A DNA stretch of 64,000 nucleotides from CAZMNY01 sp964567745 (GTDB lineage: Bacteria; Planctomycetota; Planctomycetia; Pirellulales; Pirellulaceae): positions 1 through 64,000 of the forward strand of contig CAZMNY010000046.1 in assembly GCA_964567745.1 (NCBI GenBank), given 5' to 3'. Positions 1 to 9,036 of this stretch are shown here, in pieces (the stretch's first letter is position 1; every line of letters begins with the position of its first letter). The notes beneath the pieces were generated by a model. That model searched no databases. It saw only the letters and a program-made list of their open reading frames with translations, and was not told where the DNA came from. The translations under genes and the position numbers were made by a program.

Positions 1-1
1 C

Positions 2-225
2 GACGGTGAGCCCAACGACGGTGACCCCTACTACGGTGATCCCTACGACGGTGAGCCCAAATACGGTGACCCCAAAGACGGTGAGCCCAAAGACGGTGAG
101 CCCAAAGACGGCGAGCCCAAAGACGGCCAGCCAATGGACGGGCAACCAATGGACGGGCAACCAATGGACGGGCAACCAATGGACGGGCAACCCAAAGATG
201 GTCAGCCGAAAGACGGTCAGCAAAA
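2..225 (+). repeat. 15-bp tandem repeat coding for DG(E/Q)P(K/M) units
   Basis: About 15 in-frame 15-bp units are visible, starting at or before the window edge. Four consecutive units between 134 and 193 are essentially identical (atggacgggcaacca); units to the left are more diverged (DGEPN, DGDPY, YGDPK, DGEPK). The period is a multiple of three, so copy-number change would keep the frame. Confidence 0.9.
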
Positions 226-1066
226 GGACCAACAGAATTCTCCGCAGAAGCGCATCGAGGCTGCAGAGCAAAAGATGCGGGAGGCGCAAGAGAAGCTAGA
301 AAAGGCAAAACGCGACGAGTCCATCAAAGCGCAAGAGGAAGCTCAGGCGGAATTGGCAAAAGCGAAAGCGGAATTAGAGGAGATCCTGCGTCAACTGCGA
401 GAAGAAGAAGTTGGCCGCATGCTCGCACTACTCGAGGGTCGATTCCGCAAGATGCTCGATATGCAACTGAAGGTGCACAGCCAGACGCAAAAACTGAATT
501 CCATTGAAAGCGCAAATCGCAATCGCGAATTCGACATCCAGAGCGGGCGGCTCAGCTTCGACGAGCGAAAGATTCAAACGGAAGCGGAAAAGGCGTTGTT
601 GCTGCTAAAAGAAGAGGGATCCTCGATTGCCTTCCCCGAGACGGTTGAGATGATGATCGAAGACATGGACTTCGTCTCGGCTCGGCTGTCAAATTCCAAG
701 GTTGGCGAGATCACGCTCGAACGTGAAGAGGACATCATCGACGCTTTGGAGGAGATGCTTGAAGCGCTGAAGCAAGCGCAACAAGACCAAGACGACCGAC
801 AACAGCAGCAACAACAGCAGCAGCCCAACGGACCTCAACAAGATCCGGCATTGGTGAGTTCGCTCGCCGAGTTCAAGATGATTCGTTCGCTTCAAGTTCG
901 AGTGAATAAGCGAACGAGCCGGTATTCGAAGTCGCTGACCGACGCCGACGACCCCGTGGGGCAGGCTGAGGAGACGAGCTTGATTCGCTCGCTCAAGCAG
1001 TTGAGTGACCGGCAAGAACGCCTTCAAGCGATCATGCGAGACATAGTGCTCAAGAGGAACCAATGA
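2..1066 (+). CDS. Repeat- and coiled-coil-rich protein, 5' end outside the window
   Basis: The reading frame is open from the left edge, so the N-terminus is missing. The visible part begins with about 15 pentapeptides of the type D-G-(E/Q/D)-P-(K/M/Y), followed by a long charged, mainly Glu/Lys/Ala helical stretch likely to form a coiled coil. Then comes a polyglutamine run (coded near 802-825) and a basic C-terminal helical region. The stop TGA at 1064-1066 lies one base before the ATG of the next gene, which implies an operon. Large proteins with Q-rich coiled-coil tails (DUF4175-like) are known in planctomycete MoxR/VWA clusters; membership here is inference because the diagnostic N-terminal part is not visible. 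An internal ATG at 134 would give a shorter protein, but the same repeat continues upstream in frame. Confidence 0.75.
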   Translation, partial: DGEPNDGDPYYGDPYDGEPKYGDPKDGEPKDGEPKDGEPKDGQPMDGQPMDGQPMDGQPMDGQPKDGQPKDGQQKDQQNSPQKRIEAAEQKMREAQEKLEKAKRDESIKAQEEAQAELAKAKAELEEILRQLREEEVGRMLALLEGRFRKMLDMQLKVHSQTQKLNSIESANRNREFDIQSGRLSFDERKIQTEAEKALLLLKEEGSSIAFPETVEMMIEDMDFVSARLSNSKVGEITLEREEDIIDALEEMLEALKQAQQDQDDRQQQQQQQQPNGPQQDPALVSSLAEFKMIRSLQVRVNKRTSRYSKSLTDADDPVGQAEETSLIRSLKQLSDRQERLQAIMRDIVLKRNQ

Positions 1067-1067
1067 A

Positions 1068-2108
1068 ATGAACCACAAAATCAACAGGACGTTTGTCGCT
1101 CGAGCGGCGATGTTGGCGGCAGCAATCATCGTTTCCAATGTCGGTGCGCTGACAGCCCAAGAAGACTCACTCGCTGAACCGGCGAGTTGGAAGCCTCTGA
1201 CCGCGGTTGAAGCGAAGGCGATTGTCACCAAGGCGATCGCGGGCAAGGGCGAGTTGGTTACCGAACAAGCCAAGGCGCTTTGGGAGCTGCCCCAGAATGG
1301 AACCAGCAAATTTGACTTGCTCGACCGAACCGCATTAACAGCAGCGTTGGTCGACGACGAAACTCGTGAATTGGTATCTTTTTGCGAGTCAGCGCCGGAG
1401 AAAGCAAAGCTCGCTCAACCCGATTGGAAGAACCTCGCTTCGCCCCTCAGCGACAACTTGCGACTCTACTACGCTCGCTGGCTGATTAACGCAAATCTGT
1501 ATGACGAGGCCAAGCAGCAGCTCGAACCGGTTTCACTGGACAAGGTCGTCGATCCGGCTGCCTTGTTGTTTTATCAATCTGTCGTTTCACACCGGTTGCT
1601 CGACAAAACGGCCTGTGTGGAATCCACCAACAAACTGCTCGAAAACGCGGGCGCGATTCCTCGACGGTACGAGCAATTGGCCAGGTTGATGTCGGCCGAC
1701 ATCGCTCCCTTGAAGATCGATTCGCCAGACGAAATTGCTCGCCTGATGAGCGACGTCGAGCGGCGGCTCGATCTTGGCCGAGCGGGAAAGCGTGTCCGCA
1801 CCAAAGAAGAGGAGATTGTCGCGAAGCTCGACAAGATCATCAAACAGATTGAAGAGCAGCTTAAGAAACAACAACAGCAATCGCCGAGCGGAGGGCAGGG
1901 CGGCCAGCCGGCCAACGACAGTCAAGCGTTCGGTCAAAAAGGGCCCGGCGACGTTGAGAACCGCGAGCACAAGAACCGCTCGACTTGGGGCGACCTTCCG
2001 CCCGAACAGCGTCGCTCCACCCTTCAACAGATCTCGCGTGAACTCGGCGCCCACTACCGTGAGGTGGTCGAGGAGTACTTTCGCAAAATTGCCAGTGACA
2101 GCCAGTAG
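1068..2108 (+). CDS. Conserved planctomycete secreted protein of unknown function
   Basis: A 346-residue protein starting one base after the preceding stop (TGAAATG), so translation is probably coupled. Residues about 8-31 form a signal-peptide-like hydrophobic stretch ending in an Ala-rich site (LTAQE). The middle is alpha-helical with TPR-like spacing (LYYARWLINANLYDEAKQQL), then comes a Q-rich coiled coil near residues 250-272 (EEQLKKQQQQ). The C-terminus carries a WGDLPPEQRRSTLQQ ... HYREVVEEYFRKIA pattern. I recognise that tail from planctomycete proteins encoded beside MoxR/DUF58/VWA-type genes, but know of no assigned function. It probably acts outside the cytoplasm with its upstream neighbour. 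Confidence 0.8.
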   Translation: MNHKINRTFVARAAMLAAAIIVSNVGALTAQEDSLAEPASWKPLTAVEAKAIVTKAIAGKGELVTEQAKALWELPQNGTSKFDLLDRTALTAALVDDETRELVSFCESAPEKAKLAQPDWKNLASPLSDNLRLYYARWLINANLYDEAKQQLEPVSLDKVVDPAALLFYQSVVSHRLLDKTACVESTNKLLENAGAIPRRYEQLARLMSADIAPLKIDSPDEIARLMSDVERRLDLGRAGKRVRTKEEEIVAKLDKIIKQIEEQLKKQQQQSPSGGQGGQPANDSQAFGQKGPGDVENREHKNRSTWGDLPPEQRRSTLQQISRELGAHYREVVEEYFRKIASDSQ

Positions 2109-2463
2109 TCTCGCGTGCTCGTCAGGGTCCGGCATCAGCCGCTCCTAGGCCGCGAAGCGCGTCGTTGGTTTGTCGCATGCGACGTCCGTCGTTGGCGATG
2201 CGGCGTCGACCTGAGGCCAACACAAAAAAGTGTACAGTTCGAACGGCGCGATTAAACTGATGTTTGGACTGAAGACTCGTGGCAAAGCTGGCCAGCCCCA
2301 GTGGGTTGCAACGATTGTTTGGAAGAAAGCCATTAGTTGCTTTGCCCTGAATCGACAAACTGCAGCAGCGGCGAGGTCGCGCTGCTGAATCGACGTTCCA
2401 TGATCATCCTGTGACGGCAGCGAGACATGCCGTCCTGCGTTTGCTGAAATTTGGGAGTTGCGT
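2109..2463. other. Intergenic region with one hairpin
   Basis: About 350 bases without a convincing gene; open frames here lack any recognisable family. A perfect 8-bp inverted repeat, CAGCAGCG (2363-2370) and CGCTGCTG (2380-2387) with a 9-base loop, precedes the next gene. No T-run follows, so it is not a standard intrinsic terminator. It could be an attenuation or mRNA-stability hairpin, or chance. Confidence 0.4.
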
Positions 2464-3690
2464 ATGTTGGCCATGATCCTGGTTGCGGTAATTGGAGGCG
2501 TTCCGGCAACGGCGTCGCCCCATACCGGTGAGCCGATCAGCGGTGAATTGATTTCGATGGATTCCACCGGCTTGGTGCTGAAGACCGCCGATGGTGCCGA
2601 AAAGAAACTGACGCTGGCCAGCCTACGAGGCATCAAGATCCGTCCAGCCGATAGCGTCAAACCAGAACCGCATCTCGGACCTGTCGTCGAACTCATCGAT
2701 GGCTCGAAACTTCATGCGTCCGCTTACGCCAGCACGGGCGGCAAAGCGACGATCGGCCTTAAGCAAGGACCTGTCACGACATCCACACGCAACGTGCGAT
2801 CGGTGTTGCTGCGCAGTCAACGCAACCTACCCAAGCTGCAAATCGCTTGGCGAGAGATGATTGACGCCGAGCGACAAGGCGACATGGCCGTCGTAAGACG
2901 AACTCGAACGACAGAAGGCGAGCGAGTCGAACATTCCCTTGATCAACTCGAGGGCGTGCTTTACGACATTACCTCCGAGCAAGTCGAGTTCGGACTTGAT
3001 GGCGAAAAACGCAAGGTGCCTGTGAGCAAGCTCGAGGGTGTTGTCTATTACCACGCTCAACAGAAGCAATCCGATGAGCCGGTTGCCAGATTTCACACCA
3101 ATTCCGGCGCCGAGATCGCGGCCAGTTCGATTGCCACGGCCGACGGGAAACTGAAAATTACGACCGTGGCAAGCGTCGAGGTGTCGATTCCGCTAACCGA
3201 CTTGGCGTCGGTCGAATTCAGCGGCGGAGACGTGGTCTATCTCAGCGACATGAAACCTGAAAGTTCTACATGGCGGCCGTACATCCCGACTCGTATCGGC
3301 GGCGATCGGCTTCGCAAGCTCTACGAACCGCGAATGGATCAGGCCAATGACGGCGGCAAGCTCAGACTCGAACCGGGCGGAGACGTTTACGAGAAGGGGC
3401 TCGCTGTCCACAGCAGGACGGAACTGATTTACCGATTGCCCGCCGCCTTTGCTCGATTTCAAGCGGATGTCGGCCTCGACCCGCGATTCCGGGACGCCGG
3501 CGACGTTGAGCTCGTGATCAAGAGTGAGAAGGACGAGTTGTTTCGGCGCCGTCTGAACCCGAAGAACCCGCGTATGAAAGTCGACGTCAAAATCGTCGGA
3601 GTTCGACGACTTACCATCCTCGTCGACTTTGGAGACGGTTGGGACGTCGCCGATTACCTTAACCTATGCGACGCGAGAGTGAGCAAATGA
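2464..3690 (+). CDS. Secreted protein with C-terminal NPCBM-type domain
   Basis: About 408 residues from ATG 2464; a TTG at 2458 is an alternative. A short hydrophobic leader (MLAMILVAVIGGVPATA) suggests export. Residues roughly 20-260 show repeated short beta-rich segments of the form L-x-G-V-x-Y/L-x-x-x-x-x-Q-x-x-F. The last 140 residues resemble NPCBM/NEW2 domains: GGKLRLEPGGDVYEKGLAVH followed by a jelly-roll pattern and RRLTILVDFGDGWDVADYLN. NPCBM domains bind carbohydrate or occur in glycosidase-like proteins; the actual ligand is unknown here. The stop overlaps the next gene's ATG (ATGA at 3687-3690), so it is coupled to the protease gene. Confidence 0.75.
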   Translation: MLAMILVAVIGGVPATASPHTGEPISGELISMDSTGLVLKTADGAEKKLTLASLRGIKIRPADSVKPEPHLGPVVELIDGSKLHASAYASTGGKATIGLKQGPVTTSTRNVRSVLLRSQRNLPKLQIAWREMIDAERQGDMAVVRRTRTTEGERVEHSLDQLEGVLYDITSEQVEFGLDGEKRKVPVSKLEGVVYYHAQQKQSDEPVARFHTNSGAEIAASSIATADGKLKITTVASVEVSIPLTDLASVEFSGGDVVYLSDMKPESSTWRPYIPTRIGGDRLRKLYEPRMDQANDGGKLRLEPGGDVYEKGLAVHSRTELIYRLPAAFARFQADVGLDPRFRDAGDVELVIKSEKDELFRRRLNPKNPRMKVDVKIVGVRRLTILVDFGDGWDVADYLNLCDARVSK

Positions 3691-5504
3691 GAATCGTTAT
3701 GCGTCGACCCAACCTATTCGCGAACATTGCTTGCGCCATCGCCATGTTGTCGCTCTGCATGACGTCGACCGTCGCTTTGTCCGCAGAGCCGCCCAAGTCG
3801 GTGCTCGAAGCGGAACAGCGTCGGATTGAGGCCATAGGCGGAGCGTGTCGAGCTGCGATCTGCGTTTTCAGTCGCGGCGGCCAGGGCGGAGGAAGCGGCG
3901 TGGTGATCACGCCGGATGGCTACGCATTGACCAACTACCATGTGGCCAAGCCGTGCGGCGAGTTCATGCAATGCAGCATGAACAACGGCGTCCTTTACGA
4001 CGCAGTCATCGTTGGCATCGACCCAGGTGGCGACGTCGCGCTGATCAAGCTTCTGGGCCGCGATGATTTCCCCAATGCCACATTGGGCGATAGCGACAAG
4101 CTCCGTGTCGGCGATTGGTGCTTCGCGGTCGGCAACCCGTTCTTGCTGGCGACCGATTTCCAACCCACTGTGAGTTACGGCTTGGTTTCCGGCGTCCATC
4201 GTTATCAGTATCCTGCCGGCACGCTTTTGGAGTACGCCGATTGCATTCAAACCGACGCGGCGATCAACCCTGGAAATTCAGGTGGACCGTTGTTCAACGC
4301 CAAGGGCGAGTTGGTCGGCATCAATGGGCGAGGCAGTTTTGAAAAACGCGGCCGCGTCAACGTCGGCGTCGGCTATGCGATTTCGATCAACCAGATCAAG
4401 AAGTTTCTCGGTCATTTGCGAAGTGGTCGAATCGTCGATCACGCCACGCTCGGTGCCACGGTGGCCTCGTCCGAGGCGAGTACGGTCGTGGTCAGCAACA
4501 TTTTGAATTCATCGGACGCTTATCGTAGAGGACTTCGATATGGCGACGAGCTAGTCGCCTTCGGCGGCCGGCCGATCACGACAGTCAACGGTTTCAAGAA
4601 CGCCTTGGGAACTTTCCCTCGAGGTTGGCGAATCCCATTGACCTACCGGCGTGACGGCGAGAACAGAGAGATTCTTGTTCGCTTGGCCGGTGTTCACTCG
4701 CCGGAAGAACTGATTCAAAAAGTTCAAAAACAGCCAGCGCCCGCGCCGCCGGATAAGAAGCCGGGCGACGAGCCGAAGAACCCAGGCGAGCAACCTGGCC
4801 CCAAGCCAGATCCAAAGAAGCCAAGACCACCAACTCGACCACGTCGAGGACCAGCGCCGATTCCAGATCGAGTCAAGCCGCTAATTGAAGTTCGAAAGGG
4901 GTTTACCAACCGCTACTTCAATCGTTTGGAAACGGATCGCATTTGGAAAGGGTTTTCGGCTGGCGGCGACTTCCAGGCCATGAATGGCGTTTGGCAAATG
5001 AGCGGCGCCATCTCGACGGGCGGCTCGGTGGAAATGACGCTCGACGTTGAATCGGCCAAGGGAATGTTTCCTGCGGGCGAATTCACGGTCAACAAGGAGG
5101 CCGATCTCAGCGAACAATTACTTCCTCGCAATAGCGGCGGCATCGGCGCCGCGATGATGATCTGGCGGCGATTGCTGACGCTCGGCCCCAAACGTTTTGG
5201 CAACGCATACTTCGTGGGCAAGGCGCCGCTTCGCGGCCACACGGAACTCGTCGACGTTGTTTTCGGCGCCTACGATGTCGCCGAAACCTACTTCTACTTT
5301 GACAGCGAAAGCGGGCGACTGTTGGCGATCGAAATGTTCCCCGACGTCGAAGTCGACCCGTGCGAAGTTTACTTTCAAGACTACCGCGATGTGAACGGCC
5401 GCATGCTTCCCCACCGGCTCGAGATTCACTACGGCGACCGTTTGTTCGGCGTGGTTCAATGCGAAAAATGGACGCTTGCGGCGACTGCGGATAAGGGCTC
5501 CTAA
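3687..5504 (+). CDS. HtrA/DegP-like trypsin-fold serine protease with PDZ domain and C-terminal extension
   Basis: About 605 residues from the ATG overlapping the upstream stop (ATGA); an ATG at 3666 adds seven residues but precedes the signal peptide less well. Signal peptide about 1-33. The catalytic triad is intact: His85 in LTNYHV, Asp116 in DPGGDVALIKL, Ser198 in NPGNSGGPL. A PDZ domain covers about 265-340 (DAYRRGLRYGDELVAFGG). A Pro/Lys-rich linker (about 355-400) leads to a further domain of about 190 residues that I do not recognise. Likely a periplasmic quality-control or processing protease. It is the only member of the following three-gene series that looks enzymatically competent. 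The downstream gene starts within its stop codon (TAATG). Confidence 0.85.
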   Translation: MRIVMRRPNLFANIACAIAMLSLCMTSTVALSAEPPKSVLEAEQRRIEAIGGACRAAICVFSRGGQGGGSGVVITPDGYALTNYHVAKPCGEFMQCSMNNGVLYDAVIVGIDPGGDVALIKLLGRDDFPNATLGDSDKLRVGDWCFAVGNPFLLATDFQPTVSYGLVSGVHRYQYPAGTLLEYADCIQTDAAINPGNSGGPLFNAKGELVGINGRGSFEKRGRVNVGVGYAISINQIKKFLGHLRSGRIVDHATLGATVASSEASTVVVSNILNSSDAYRRGLRYGDELVAFGGRPITTVNGFKNALGTFPRGWRIPLTYRRDGENREILVRLAGVHSPEELIQKVQKQPAPAPPDKKPGDEPKNPGEQPGPKPDPKKPRPPTRPRRGPAPIPDRVKPLIEVRKGFTNRYFNRLETDRIWKGFSAGGDFQAMNGVWQMSGAISTGGSVEMTLDVESAKGMFPAGEFTVNKEADLSEQLLPRNSGGIGAAMMIWRRLLTLGPKRFGNAYFVGKAPLRGHTELVDVVFGAYDVAETYFYFDSESGRLLAIEMFPDVEVDPCEVYFQDYRDVNGRMLPHRLEIHYGDRLFGVVQCEKWTLAATADKGS

Positions 5505-6559
5505 TGAAATACTCTCGAACCCAACAACCGATTCGCGCGGGTCTGTCTCGATGGCTACTAGTTGCCGTAGTGCTCGCCTGCTGCCATAACGTCTCCGACC
5601 ACGTTCGGGCGCAGAGCGGATCGTATGTTGACGCCGTCGCGTCAGTACAGCCCAAGATCGTGAAGATCTACGGCGCTGGCGGCGTGCGAGGCCTGGAAGC
5701 TTATCAGAGCGGATTTCTCATCAGCAAGGACGGACACATACTCACCGTCTGGAGCTACGTCCTCGACTCAGATCAAATCATCGTCATCCTCAATGATGGT
5801 CGGCGATTTGCAGCTGAACTTGTCGGTGCCTATCCGCAGATGGACATCGCCGTCTTAAAGATTGACACGGGCCAAGTCGAACACTTTACCTTGAAGGAAT
5901 CAGTTGAACTCAACTCCGGACGGCGCGTGTTGGCCTTCAGCAATCTGTTTGGCGTCGCGACGGGCGACGAACCGGCAAGTGTTTTGCATGGAGTCGTCTC
6001 CGCTGTCTCTCCGCTCAACGCACGGCGAGGCGCATTTGCCTCGGCCTTTCGCGGCGACGTGTACATCGTGGACGCGATGACGAATAACCCGGGAGCCGCT
6101 GGCGGCGCGTTGACCGATGGCCGAGGTCAGATCGCGGGGCTGGTTGGAAAAGAACTGCGAAACTCCGCTGACAACACGTGGCTCAACTACGCGATCCCCA
6201 TTGGCAAGGTAGCGCCGGCGGTGAGTGACATTATCGCAGGCAAGGCGGCCCCTCGCCGAATCGACGATCCAACGGCCAAAAAGCCCAATGATTCGTTGAC
6301 GTTGCAAGCCTTAGGCATCGTCCTTGTGCCGGACGTGCTGGACAAGACACCGCCTTACGTCGATAGCGTGATTCCTCAATCGCCCGCGGCCAAAGCAAAG
6401 ATCGGTCCCGATGACCTCATTCTTTTCGTCAACGGCCGAATTGCATCGTCGGTCAAGGCCGTGAAGAACGAGCTTGAATTTATTGACCGCATCGATGCCG
6501 TCAAGCTGACCATTCAACGCAAACAAGAGTTGACCGAAGTCGAGCTCCGACTGCCATAG
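5504..6559 (+). CDS. Probably inactive HtrA-like trypsin-fold protein with PDZ domain
   Basis: A 351-residue protein whose ATG overlaps the preceding TAA (TAATG). Signal peptide about 1-36. It aligns with the upstream protease over the trypsin fold, but His is replaced (LTVWSYV where the active paralogue has LTNYHV) and Ser by Ala199 (NPGAAGGAL versus NPGNSGGPL). Asp114 is kept in PQMDIAVLKI. A PDZ domain occupies about 270-350 (SPAAKAKIGPDDLILFVNGR). With two of three catalytic residues missing, it is probably a pseudoprotease, perhaps a scaffold or regulator of its active neighbour. That role is inference. The residue assignment rests on a by-eye alignment. Confidence 0.85.
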   Translation: MKYSRTQQPIRAGLSRWLLVAVVLACCHNVSDHVRAQSGSYVDAVASVQPKIVKIYGAGGVRGLEAYQSGFLISKDGHILTVWSYVLDSDQIIVILNDGRRFAAELVGAYPQMDIAVLKIDTGQVEHFTLKESVELNSGRRVLAFSNLFGVATGDEPASVLHGVVSAVSPLNARRGAFASAFRGDVYIVDAMTNNPGAAGGALTDGRGQIAGLVGKELRNSADNTWLNYAIPIGKVAPAVSDIIAGKAAPRRIDDPTAKKPNDSLTLQALGIVLVPDVLDKTPPYVDSVIPQSPAAKAKIGPDDLILFVNGRIASSVKAVKNELEFIDRIDAVKLTIQRKQELTEVELRLP

Positions 6560-6634
6560 GCCAACAACAAACTGATTCCCTCTTCTCTGTGACCAAAGAA
6601 GAGACGCGACCTTGAGAAGGAAGTGCCCAGCGAC

Positions 6635-8611
6635 ATGAATGCCCGATTCCAAATACGCTCGTCGGTCGCCTCGCGCTGCGGGCTACTCTGTTTGCTGGCA
6701 ATCGTCTTCGGCGCTCGACCCGCTGCGGCTCAGGATTTGACCATCCTGGAAGAAGAGGCAATGCAATCGGCGGTTCAGGAAGCCCACAATTGGATCGTCA
6801 AGATCGATACGATCGGCGGTCTCGAAGTCGGCGGCGAAGCGGCGGGCGTTGGTCCGACAAGCGGAGTCGTCGTTAGCGAAGACGGGTTAATCATTTCCAG
6901 CATTTTCAATTTCTCCCGATTGCCGTCGTCGATCCTCGTTACGCTTCCCGACGGCGAGCGAAAAGCAGCCAAACTTGTGGCGACGGACCACAGTCGAAAA
7001 CTCGTCCTGCTGAAAGTGGAAACCGAGACCAAGTTGACGGTCCCGATCGCGGCCAAGCGGAGCGAAGCTCAGGTCGGCGCCTGGGCAATCGCGGTTGGCC
7101 GAGTCTATCGCCCCGATCGTCTCAACGTTTCAACCGGCGTCATCAGCGCGACCCAGCGAATCTGGAGTCGAGCGATTCAGACGGACGCTAAAATCTCACC
7201 CGCAAATTATGGCGGCGCGCTGCTCGACATCCATGGTCGCGTCCTGGGCGTACTGACTCCGATGTCGCCGCGAGGCAACTCGGCAACGGCCGGCTCGGAA
7301 TGGTACGACTCAGGGATCGGCTTCGCTGTGCCGCTCGAAGACATTTACGCGCAACTGAAACGGCTCAGCGAAGGCGACGACCTCCACCCCGGCATTCTCG
7401 GCGTCTCATTTGAAAGCCAGGATATGTACGCGGTCCCAGCCAAAGTTGGAGCAGTCCGAGCCAAATCGCCGGCGAGGGAAGCCGGGATCCAACCGGGGGA
7501 CACAATCGTCGAGTTGTCGGGCAAGCCGATTAGCCGTCTCGCTCAGATGAAACACGCCCTTGGGCCCAGCTATGCAGGCGATACCGTTTCCATCGTCGTG
7601 ACTCGAGGAGAAGAGGCGAAGCGAGTTAGCCTGAAAGCCACACTCGTCGACAAGCTCGTCCCCTACCAACATCCCTTCCTTGGCGTACTTCCTCGTCGCG
7701 ACAACGACGCGTTTGTTGTTCGCTATGTCTTTCCCGGCAGCCCCGCGGACGCGGCCGGCATCAAGGCGGGCGACACGATTAAGGCCATCGATGGCAAACC
7801 TTGCGCGACAATTGAAGAAGCACATCAAGGGATGGCTGCCTTCGAGCCCAAGCAATCGACAAAAGTCGTTTTGACTCGAAACGACAAAGAGCAGACAGTC
7901 GAGGTCGTACTTCAACCGCTGCCCGAGGATGTTCCTGACGATCTGCCGGAATCACGCAAGCCGTTTGATAAGGCGTACGAGGGTGCCAAGGCGGAAGAAG
8001 GTCAGTTCAGCGTGCCGATCCCTGAAGAAGCCAGCAGTTGCACGGCATTCGTGCCGGCCGGTTACGATCCCCGCATTGGATACGGATTGGTTGTGCTGCT
8101 TGGTCGACCTGGAAGCCAAGAGGCCAAGGATTTATTTCCCGCGTGGGAACAGCTGGCCAGCGACAATCAACTCATTTTGCTCGCACCAAAGGCAGCGGAC
8201 GATCGAGGTTGGAAGCCCTCGGATGTCGACTTCGTCGTGAAGACAATCGAGTCGATCATGCAGACGCACTCAATTGACCCTCAGCGAGTGGTGCTTTTTG
8301 GCAAAGCGAGCGGCGGGTCGATGAGTTATCTCATTGCGGGCAAGCGGCGAGACTTGATTCGAGCCATTGTGGCGGTCAACGCGCCGTATCCTCAACGCAC
8401 GCCGCCGCTCGAGAATGAACCACTTCAACGGCTGTCGATCTTCAGCCTTTTGGACGATTCATCCAAGCTCAAAGCAAGAATTGACGCCACGGTCAAAGGA
8501 CTGCGCAATGCCAAGTTTCCCGTAACTGAGTTGCCTGCCGCGGGCGGAAAGTTATCAAATTCGGACTACGAATCGATTGTTCGCTGGGCCGATGCCTTGG
8601 ATCGACTCTAG
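6635..8611 (+). CDS. Catalytically degenerate HtrA-like protein: two PDZ domains plus alpha/beta-hydrolase-like domain
   Basis: About 658 residues from ATG 6635, preceded by AAGGAAG (6617-6623); a GTG at 6623 would sit on that site. Signal peptide about 1-32. The trypsin-fold region (about 45-245) has lost all three catalytic residues: Phe91 replaces His, Lys122 replaces Asp, and Tyr192 replaces Ser (SPANYGGAL). PDZ domains cover about 252-340 and 346-430. Residues about 455-655 look like a PHB-depolymerase/esterase-type alpha/beta hydrolase, but the nucleophile elbow reads FGKASGG where the family has GxSxGG, putting Ala at the nucleophile position. Both enzymatic modules therefore look dead. 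Binding or scaffolding in the envelope is the likeliest role. Confidence 0.8.
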   Translation: MNARFQIRSSVASRCGLLCLLAIVFGARPAAAQDLTILEEEAMQSAVQEAHNWIVKIDTIGGLEVGGEAAGVGPTSGVVVSEDGLIISSIFNFSRLPSSILVTLPDGERKAAKLVATDHSRKLVLLKVETETKLTVPIAAKRSEAQVGAWAIAVGRVYRPDRLNVSTGVISATQRIWSRAIQTDAKISPANYGGALLDIHGRVLGVLTPMSPRGNSATAGSEWYDSGIGFAVPLEDIYAQLKRLSEGDDLHPGILGVSFESQDMYAVPAKVGAVRAKSPAREAGIQPGDTIVELSGKPISRLAQMKHALGPSYAGDTVSIVVTRGEEAKRVSLKATLVDKLVPYQHPFLGVLPRRDNDAFVVRYVFPGSPADAAGIKAGDTIKAIDGKPCATIEEAHQGMAAFEPKQSTKVVLTRNDKEQTVEVVLQPLPEDVPDDLPESRKPFDKAYEGAKAEEGQFSVPIPEEASSCTAFVPAGYDPRIGYGLVVLLGRPGSQEAKDLFPAWEQLASDNQLILLAPKAADDRGWKPSDVDFVVKTIESIMQTHSIDPQRVVLFGKASGGSMSYLIAGKRRDLIRAIVAVNAPYPQRTPPLENEPLQRLSIFSLLDDSSKLKARIDATVKGLRNAKFPVTELPAAGGKLSNSDYESIVRWADALDRL

Positions 8612-8689
8612 TTGGCAATTAGGGGATCGGGCTGTACTCTCAAGCTTGGGCCGCCTGTTCTCTGTTCCTGTTTTCCGCCGCCATCTTAT

Positions 8690-9019
8690 ATGACTGACAA
8701 GTTGCGAGCGACGCTGTTGCTGATCTTTTCGCTCGTCCTGCTTGGCGTCGGCGGATGGTTTACGTATGCAGGCGATCGACCGGTAATCGCCAGCGCGTGC
8801 AACCGATCTGGGCTGATTCTCTTCGCCGTCTGGCTCGCCATGCCGCAGCTCAAGCAACTGCGGTGGACCGGCTCGACATCGTTCATTGTCGGAGCGATCA
8901 TTTGCGCGATTACGCTGGCCATTCGGCCGAAAGCAATGTTATTTGTCGGCCCGATCCTGCTGGTCATGGGTGCCATGCAGTTTATACGGTGGCTGTTCGC
9001 CCCCATGCCGAAAAAGTGA
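8690..9019 (+). CDS. Small integral membrane protein, unknown function
   Basis: About 109 residues from ATG 8690, which I prefer because the longer upstream frame from 8612 has no membrane or signal character. Three or four hydrophobic segments are visible: about 7-24, 36-50, 62-76 and 82-100 (LFVGPILLVMGAMQFIRWLF). I recognise no family. It lies about 80 bases after the HtrA-like series on the same strand and converges with the next gene. Confidence 0.6.
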   Translation: MTDKLRATLLLIFSLVLLGVGGWFTYAGDRPVIASACNRSGLILFAVWLAMPQLKQLRWTGSTSFIVGAIICAITLAIRPKAMLFVGPILLVMGAMQFIRWLFAPMPKK

Positions 9020-9036
9020 CAGCGGATCAAGCTGCG

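Noticed and set aside
134..193. CRISPR-like tandem repeat
   Set aside because: Units are contiguous without spacers and are in frame with the surrounding coding sequence.
6..299. Open frame with TVTPTTV-type repeats
   Set aside because: It is the 15-bp repeat read in another frame; the DGxP frame continues into a long coherent protein.
689..1309. 206-residue minus-strand frame
   Set aside because: Antisense shadow; its leucine run is the antisense of the CAG glutamine tract.
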